Below are positions 58,964 to 64,000 of a stretch of DNA of 64,000 nucleotides, piece after piece; the first letter of the stretch is position 1, and every line of letters begins with the position of its first letter. The translations under genes were made by a program, and so were the position numbers. The DNA comes from Herbiconiux oxytropis (GTDB lineage: Bacteria; Actinomycetota; Actinomycetes; Actinomycetales; Microbacteriaceae): contig NZ_JANLCK010000002.1 of the NCBI RefSeq assembly GCF_024979315.1, forward strand, positions 434,001 through 498,000, given 5' to 3'. Under the pieces are notes generated by a model that made no database searches, was not told the DNA's origin, and was given only the letters and a program-made list of their open reading frames with translations.

Positions 58964-60630
58964 GGGGCACCCCCCGGGGCTGTGCCGTCTGAGCTTCCCT
59001 CCGGGGCTGTGCCGTCTGAGCTTCCCTTCGGGGCTGTGCCGTCTGAGCTTCCCTTCGGGAAGACCGAGTCGACGTAGTTCGACGGTGTCGCCACATTGCC
59101 CGCAGCCCGCTGCGCGAGGTCGAAGAGTGGGCCGGCGAACACGGTGAGGCAGAGCGTCAGCGTCACGAGTCCGGTCGTCGCCCCCACCATGAGCTTCGAC
59201 GTGCTGAGCGTCGTGCCGGTCGCGGTGGCGACGCCGGTGGCGGAGCCGTTCTGCTGCTCGGGACTCTCCTGCAGCGACTCCATGAGGGGCGACTCGTAGC
59301 CCTCCACGTCCTCCTTGGGCCGCCAGAACGCCATGTTCCACACCCGCATGAGGGCGTAGAGGGTGAGGAGCGACGTGACGGTGCCGGCGCCGATCATGAC
59401 GTAGACGAGCGGGCTCGGGCTCGCGGCTCCCGCCTCGAACAGCCCGAGCTTGCCGAGGAACCCGGAGAACGGCGGGATGCCGCCGAGGTTGAGCGCGCCG
59501 AGGAAGAACAGGATGGCCACGAAGGGAGCCTTCTTGAGCAGCCCGCCGAGCCGCGTGATCGACGTCGAGTGACCCACCCGCTCGATCAGCCCGACCACGA
59601 GGAAGAGGGCGGTCTGCACCATGATGTGGTGCACGATGTAGTAGATCGTGGCTCCCGTGGCGAGCTCGGTGCCGATGGCCACACCGAAGATCATGTAGCC
59701 GATGTGGCTCACGAGCGTGAACGACAGCAGTCGCTTCACATCGGCCTGCGCGATGGCGCCGAGGATGCCGATCACCATCGTGAGCCCGCCCACGATGAGC
59801 AGAGGCACGGCGAGCGGCACGTCGAAGAACAGCAGCTTGTCGGTGCGGATGACGGCGTAGACGCCGACCTTCGTGAGCAGTCCGGCGAACACCGCCGTGA
59901 CGGGCGCAGGGGCCGTGGGGTAGCTGTCCGGCAGCCAGAACGACAGCGGGAACACCGCGGCCTTCACCGCGAATCCCACGAGGAGGGCCGCGCACAGGAT
60001 CATCTGGATGTCGAGCGGGAGGTCGCGCATCCGCTCCGACAGCAACGCCATGGTGACCGTGCCGGTGGCTCCGTAGATGAGCGCGATGGCGCCGAGGAAC
60101 AGCAGCGACGACACGAGGCTCACGACCACGTAGGTGACGCCGGCCCGGATGCGCGAACCCGTTCCGCCGAGGGTGAGCAGCACGTAGCTGGCCGCGAGCA
60201 GCATCTCGAAGCCCACGTACATGTTGAAGAGGTCGCCTGCGATGAACGCCCCGAACAGTCCTGCGGCCAGGATCAGATAGGTGGGGTGGAAGATCGAGAC
60301 GGGGGTGTCGCGGTCGCGATCGGCGAGGCCCTGGCCCACGGCGAAGATGAGCACGCCGAGGAGCATGAGCGCCGAGACGACCACCATGATGGCCGACAGC
60401 CGGTCGACCACGAGCACGATTCCGAACGGCGGCTCCCAGCCGCCGACCTTCACCACGATCGGCCGGCTCGTCTCGTCGACGGCGGTGAGCAGCACGGCGG
60501 CGGCCGCGGTCACGGCGGTGAGCGCGCTGACGCTGATGGCGATCTGCAGGCGCGGGTAGCGGCCGAGGATGAGGGTGATCGCGGCGCCCACGAGGGGGAT
60601 GATCACGAGGAGCGGGACGAGGGCGTTCAT
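58960..60630 (-). CDS. mnhD: Mrp Na+/H+ antiporter subunit D
   Basis: A 556-residue proton-pumping-type subunit homologous to NuoN/NuoM with 14 helices. The key acids and lysines lie in FNMYVGFEMLLAASYVLL, KAAVFPLSFWLPDSYPTAPAPVTAVFAGLLTKVGVYA and KRLLSFTLVSHIGYMIFG. The tail is three and a half copies of a nine-residue SSDGTAP unit encoded by a 27-bp minisatellite (58975-59058). The ATG at 60630 overlaps the mnhC stop. Confidence 0.94.
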   Translation of the reverse strand: MNALVPLLVIIPLVGAAITLILGRYPRLQIAISVSALTAVTAAAAVLLTAVDETSRPIVVKVGGWEPPFGIVLVVDRLSAIMVVVSALMLLGVLIFAVGQGLADRDRDTPVSIFHPTYLILAAGLFGAFIAGDLFNMYVGFEMLLAASYVLLTLGGTGSRIRAGVTYVVVSLVSSLLFLGAIALIYGATGTVTMALLSERMRDLPLDIQMILCAALLVGFAVKAAVFPLSFWLPDSYPTAPAPVTAVFAGLLTKVGVYAVIRTDKLLFFDVPLAVPLLIVGGLTMVIGILGAIAQADVKRLLSFTLVSHIGYMIFGVAIGTELATGATIYYIVHHIMVQTALFLVVGLIERVGHSTSITRLGGLLKKAPFVAILFFLGALNLGGIPPFSGFLGKLGLFEAGAASPSPLVYVMIGAGTVTSLLTLYALMRVWNMAFWRPKEDVEGYESPLMESLQESPEQQNGSATGVATATGTTLSTSKLMVGATTGLVTLTLCLTVFAGPLFDLAQRAAGNVATPSNYVDSVFPKGSSDGTAPKGSSDGTAPEGSSDGTAPGGAP

Positions 60631-61145
60631 CGCATCACATCCCTTTCGTTCTCGCTGGGCTCTTCTTCGGCGGGCGGTGCGTCCTCGTCCGATTCGTCGG
60701 CGTCGCCGCCCTCCTCGAGCACGTGGCGCACCGCCTCGTCGTCGTCGTCGAGGTTGGCGTGGAACTGCTCCGCGGCATCCGCTTCGATGGCCTCGTCGAG
60801 CTCCTCGTCGGCGAGCACGTCGTCGCCTTCGTCGCCGAGGTTCGAGAGCCACCAGGAGCGGTAGATGAGGGCGAGGATGAACGCGGTGATGCCGAAGTTG
60901 ATCACGATCGCCGTGAGCATGAGCACCTGCGGCAGCGGGTCGACGATGTCGGCACCCGTGGTGCCGCCGTCGATGATCGGGGCGGCGCCCGAGCGGCCCG
61001 ACATCATGAAGATGAGGAGGTTGGTGGCGTTGCCGACGAGCAGGAAGCCGATCAGGATGCGCGTGAGGCTCTTCTCGAGCATCACGTAGACGCCGGTGCC
61101 GTACATCACGGCCATCAGCACCACGAGGGTGAGGGATGCGCTCAT
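60627..61145 (-). CDS. mnhC: Mrp Na+/H+ antiporter subunit C
   Basis: A 172-residue NuoK-like subunit with three helices (TLVVLMAVMYGTGVYVMLEKSLTRILIGFLLVGNATNLLIF and QVLMLTAIVINFGITAFILAL). The 75-residue C-terminal extension is strongly acidic and longer than in most MrpC proteins. The ATG at 61145 overlaps the stop of mnhA; the stop overlaps mnhD. Confidence 0.94.
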   Translation of the reverse strand: MSASLTLVVLMAVMYGTGVYVMLEKSLTRILIGFLLVGNATNLLIFMMSGRSGAAPIIDGGTTGADIVDPLPQVLMLTAIVINFGITAFILALIYRSWWLSNLGDEGDDVLADEELDEAIEADAAEQFHANLDDDDEAVRHVLEEGGDADESDEDAPPAEEEPSENERDVMR

Positions 61146-64000
61146 CGGGCCTCACCTCCCCGGGTGCCCGCGGCGGGCTGCTGCCCTGCTCGCTGGCGCC
61201 CGCTCGTGTCGCTGCCGGCCACGCGACCGCGGGTGTCGGCCTCGTCGGCCACGACCGAGTGGTCGTCGGGGCGCGCGTCGACGTCGTCTTCAGCCTGCTG
61301 GCGGTCGACCTCGCCGCCCAAGGCGCGCAGGATGTCGAGCACGACCCCAATCACGACGAGGTAGACGCCCACGTCGAAGATCGTCGAGGTGCCGAAGGAG
61401 ACGTAGCCGAGCACGGGCAGCTCGGTCGAGAAGTAGGCCGAGGTGAGCACCTCGGCGCCGAGGAGGAGCGATCCCACGGCCGTGCCCGTGGCCAGGAGCA
61501 TGCCGGCGCCGAGCAGCACGCCCGGACCGATCGGCAGAGTCTCGCCGAGCTCGTAGCGGCCGCCCGCGAGGTAGCGCGCGATGAGCGCGAGGCCCGCCAC
61601 GAGGCCCGCCGCAAATCCGCCGCCCGGCGCGTTGTGACCGGCGAAGAGCAGGAAGACCGACACCACGATGGCGGGGTGGAAGACCAGGCGCACGAGCACC
61701 TCGAGGATCAGCGAGCGGTTGGCCGGCGAGAGCGTCTTGCCGCCGAGCAGCCACGAGTGCTGCCGGTCGTCGGGCACCTCGTCGGAGGTGTGCGGGTCGT
61801 CCACCAGCTGCGCGCGCTTGACGCCCTGCCGGCGGCCGCGCGACTCGCGGAGGCGGGGGATGGTGAAGTTGCGGCCGGTGATGAAGATGAGGCTCGCCAC
61901 ACCGGTGGCCACGACGATGAGCACCGAGAGCTCGTTCATGGTGTCCCAGGCGCGGATGTCGACGAGCATCACGTTCACGATGTTCTGGCCGTGGCCCTCC
62001 TCCACGCTCAGGCGTGCGAGCTCCTCCGAGAGGTCGCCCACCTGCCTGGCACCGAGCGCCACGAGTCCCACGATGCCCATCGTGACGCCCACGAGCGTTC
62101 CGATGAGGGCGCGCCGTCCGCGCCGCATGGGCTTGTTGTGCTGCGCGATCTTCACCGGAAGGCGCCGCAGCACGAGCACGAAGACCACGATCGTGACGGT
62201 CTCGACGAGCGCCTGCGTGAGTGCGAGGTCCGGGGCGCCGTGGAAGGCGAAGAGCGCCACCATGCCGAAGCCCGTGGCGCCCACGAGCAGCACGGCGGCG
62301 AGGCGGTGGGTGGCCCGCGCGGCCATCACGGCGGCCACGCCCATGGCGGCGGCGATGAAGATCTGCACCGGGTAGTCGAACAGCACGATCTCGCTCGGCC
62401 AGGTGCGGTTGAAGGCGGTGGTGAGGCCGAGGCAGAGCACGAAGACCACGAGGATCGTGCCGAGGTACTGCGGCAGACCGCCCTTCTGGGCGAACAGAGT
62501 GACCTTGGCCGCGCCCTGGTCGACACCGCGGATGATCGACAGGTACCCGCGCGAGGCGTCGACCAGCGGCGGCACCTTGCGCTGCAGCTTCGCGAAGGGC
62601 TTGCGCACGGCGAACAGGCCGAGCCCGGCGGCGATGATGAGCACCGAGATGCCCAGCGCGGGCTCGAAGCCGTGCCAGAGGGCCAGGTGGTAGGTGCCGT
62701 GGCCCTCGTCGCCGCTCCCGCCGACGAACGCGAAGTCGCGCGTGACGCCGCCGGCCCGGAGGCTCTTGGCACTGACGCTGTCGGCATACACCTCGAGGGC
62801 CGTGCTCAGCGGGGCGGCGAGGAATCCGCCCGCGATGGTGGCGAGGGTGAGGATGACGGGGGCGACCAGGATGCCGCGAGAGGGCGGGTGCGGCTCGTGG
62901 CCCGCATCCGCGGCCTTCTTCGCGCGCTGGGCGGCCGCGGCATCCGCTGCTGTGCGCCCGGATTCGCCCTTCTTGGTGAAGAAGGCGCCCCAGAAGAAGC
63001 GGGCGCTGTAGGCGACGGTGAGGATCGAGCCGAGGCTCACGCCCACGAGGGCCACCCAGCCCCAGGCGTCGCCGGCCTCGCCCGCGTGCAGGAAGGCGGA
63101 GAGCACGGCCTCCTTCGAGACGAAGCCGAGCAGCGGCGGGATGCCGGCCATGCTCGCCACGGCGATGAGCGCCACGGCGGCGAGCACCGGCCGGCGGCGG
63201 CCGAGGCCGGAGATCTCGCGGAGGTCGCGGGTGCCCTCGTCGTGGTCGACGATGCCGACCACGAGGAAGAGGGTGGCTTTGAAGAGGGCGTGCGCGAGCA
63301 GCAGCGCGGCGCCGGCGAGGGCGGCGTCGCGCGATCCGAAGCCCACCACCACGGTGAGGAAGCCGAGCTGGCTGACCGTGCCGTAGGCGAGCAGGAGCTT
63401 GAGGTCGTACTGCCGGAGCGACCGCCAGGCGCCGACGAGCATGGTCCAGACGCCGAACGCCACGAGCACCGGCACCCAGCCGGGGGTGTCGGCGAAGCCG
63501 GGGGAGAAGCGCGCCACGAGGTAGATGCCGGCCTTCACCATCGCGGCGGCGTGGAGGTAGGCACTGACAGGGGTGGGGGCGGCCATGGCGGCCGGCAGCC
63601 AGAAATGGAAGGGCACGAGCGCCGACTTCGAGAGCGCTCCGACCAGGATGAGCATGATCGCGGTGGTGACCAGGCCGCTCGCCGCGGGCGGCTCGGCCAC
63701 GAGCGCCTCGATCGAGCTCGTGCCCGCCTCGGTCGAGAGCAGGATGATGCCGACGAGCATGGCGAGGCCGCCGAAGGTGGTCACGAGGAGCGCCTGCAGG
63801 GCGGCTCCTCGGCTCTCCTTGCGGCCCGTGTAGTGGCCGATGAGGAGGTAGGAGAGCACGCTCGTGATCTCCCAGAACATGAACATGATGTAGATGTCGT
63901 CGGCGGTGACGAGGCCGTACATCGTGCCGGCGAAGGCGAGCAGCAGCGCGGCGAAGCGGCCGAGCTGAGGCTCGCTGTCGCTGAAGTAGCGGGCGCAGTA
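61142..64000 (-). CDS. mnhA: Mrp Na+/H+ antiporter subunit A fused to B (5' end outside window)
   Basis: 952 residues are visible, starting in YCARYFSDS at the window edge, so the N-terminal helices are missing. The NuoL-like part has FWEITSVLSYLLIGHYTGRKESRGAA, LVGALSKSALVPFHFWLPAAMAAPTPVSAYLHAAAMVKAG and LLLAYGTVSQLGFLTV. The central MbhE-like region (about 560-700) follows. The last 200 residues (VRLVFHPAIVVSVFLLFAGHNAPGGGFAAGLVAG) correspond to MnhB, so A and B are one protein, as in many actinobacteria. The complex exchanges Na+ for H+ for pH and salt homeostasis. Confidence 0.94.
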   Translation of the reverse strand, partial: YCARYFSDSEPQLGRFAALLLAFAGTMYGLVTADDIYIMFMFWEITSVLSYLLIGHYTGRKESRGAALQALLVTTFGGLAMLVGIILLSTEAGTSSIEALVAEPPAASGLVTTAIMLILVGALSKSALVPFHFWLPAAMAAPTPVSAYLHAAAMVKAGIYLVARFSPGFADTPGWVPVLVAFGVWTMLVGAWRSLRQYDLKLLLAYGTVSQLGFLTVVVGFGSRDAALAGAALLLAHALFKATLFLVVGIVDHDEGTRDLREISGLGRRRPVLAAVALIAVASMAGIPPLLGFVSKEAVLSAFLHAGEAGDAWGWVALVGVSLGSILTVAYSARFFWGAFFTKKGESGRTAADAAAAQRAKKAADAGHEPHPPSRGILVAPVILTLATIAGGFLAAPLSTALEVYADSVSAKSLRAGGVTRDFAFVGGSGDEGHGTYHLALWHGFEPALGISVLIIAAGLGLFAVRKPFAKLQRKVPPLVDASRGYLSIIRGVDQGAAKVTLFAQKGGLPQYLGTILVVFVLCLGLTTAFNRTWPSEIVLFDYPVQIFIAAAMGVAAVMAARATHRLAAVLLVGATGFGMVALFAFHGAPDLALTQALVETVTIVVFVLVLRRLPVKIAQHNKPMRRGRRALIGTLVGVTMGIVGLVALGARQVGDLSEELARLSVEEGHGQNIVNVMLVDIRAWDTMNELSVLIVVATGVASLIFITGRNFTIPRLRESRGRRQGVKRAQLVDDPHTSDEVPDDRQHSWLLGGKTLSPANRSLILEVLVRLVFHPAIVVSVFLLFAGHNAPGGGFAAGLVAGLALIARYLAGGRYELGETLPIGPGVLLGAGMLLATGTAVGSLLLGAEVLTSAYFSTELPVLGYVSFGTSTIFDVGVYLVVIGVVLDILRALGGEVDRQQAEDDVDARPDDHSVVADEADTRGRVAGSDTSGRQRAGQQPAAGTRGGEAR

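Noticed and set aside
1-64000. tRNA, rRNA, riboswitch, integrase or transposase genes
   Set aside because: No cloverleaf-like stretches, rRNA signatures, conserved riboswitch cores or recombinase motifs were found on either strand by eye; a covariance-model scan was not possible here.

Overview
The DNA is very GC-rich. It has dense, short-spaced genes, many 4-bp stop/start overlaps (ATGA or GTGA), frequent GTG starts, and signature families (NrtR, class-E-type LAXTG surface protein, long NadA, DUF3054, MrpA-B fusion) that point to an actinobacterial chromosome, most likely a Microbacteriaceae-type member of the Micrococcales. No rRNA, tRNA, transposase, phage gene or CRISPR array was seen. 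The window reads as ordinary chromosome with one large sugar-catabolic island. Layout: (1) 0-7.5 kb: a HAD phosphatase, a small membrane protein and an NAD biosynthesis operon nrtR-nadA-nadB-nadC-cysteine desulfurase behind an apparent NrtR operator. (2) 7.6-17.5 kb: a DtxR/MntR-type regulator; a three-gene cell-surface cluster (secreted protein, DUF916/WxL-type protein, LADTG sortase substrate); a 1106-residue secreted PA14/propeller/CBM/DUF1080 protein; an MMPL transporter; a YitT protein. (3) 17.5-25.7 kb: an aromatic/histidinol-phosphate type aminotransferase with a divergent Lrp regulator, an SDR, a PPOX protein, an Nramp Mn transporter with a DtxR-type palindrome over its start codon, CorA, a TrmH methylase, an EamA exporter and small proteins. 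(4) 26-34.3 kb: a membrane-anchored Moco oxidoreductase, a YhgE/degenerate-ABC/TetR cluster, and a PepSY-response regulator-histidine kinase operon. (5) 34.3-53.2 kb: a sugar-catabolic island: SMP-30 lactonase-like protein, ABC sugar importer with two binding proteins, Gfo/Idh dehydrogenase, TIM-barrel epimerase, SDR, DUF4432 epimerase-like protein, CaiB CoA-transferase, a cytosolic solute-binding-fold protein, enoyl-CoA hydratase, FAH-family dehydratase-like enzyme, LacI regulator and a 2-oxoglutarate-semialdehyde-type dehydrogenase. (6) 53.3-64 kb: small proteins, an alpha/beta hydrolase, a ClC-type channel and the mrp (mnh) Na+/H+ antiporter operon, cut by the window end inside mnhA. How the genes work together: the island appears to be one LacI regulon. 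AGCGCT-centred operators lie before both binding-protein genes, before the dehydrogenase, before the CoA-transferase and inside the start of the aldehyde dehydrogenase gene. The end of the pathway (FAH-family enzyme plus semialdehyde dehydrogenase) resembles an oxidative Weimberg-type route to 2-oxoglutarate. The CoA-transferase/cytosolic binding-protein/hydratase trio has no obvious place in that route and is the best candidate for undescribed biochemistry. Two further patterns run through the whole window. First, two families of long interspersed palindromes (55 bp, six copies; 73 bp, two copies) sit at gene 3' ends; all 55-bp copies point the same way as the gene they follow, and the stop codons of two genes lie inside such elements. 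Second, about a dozen genes have a -10-like hexamer exactly 6 nt before the start codon, which suggests leaderless mRNAs.
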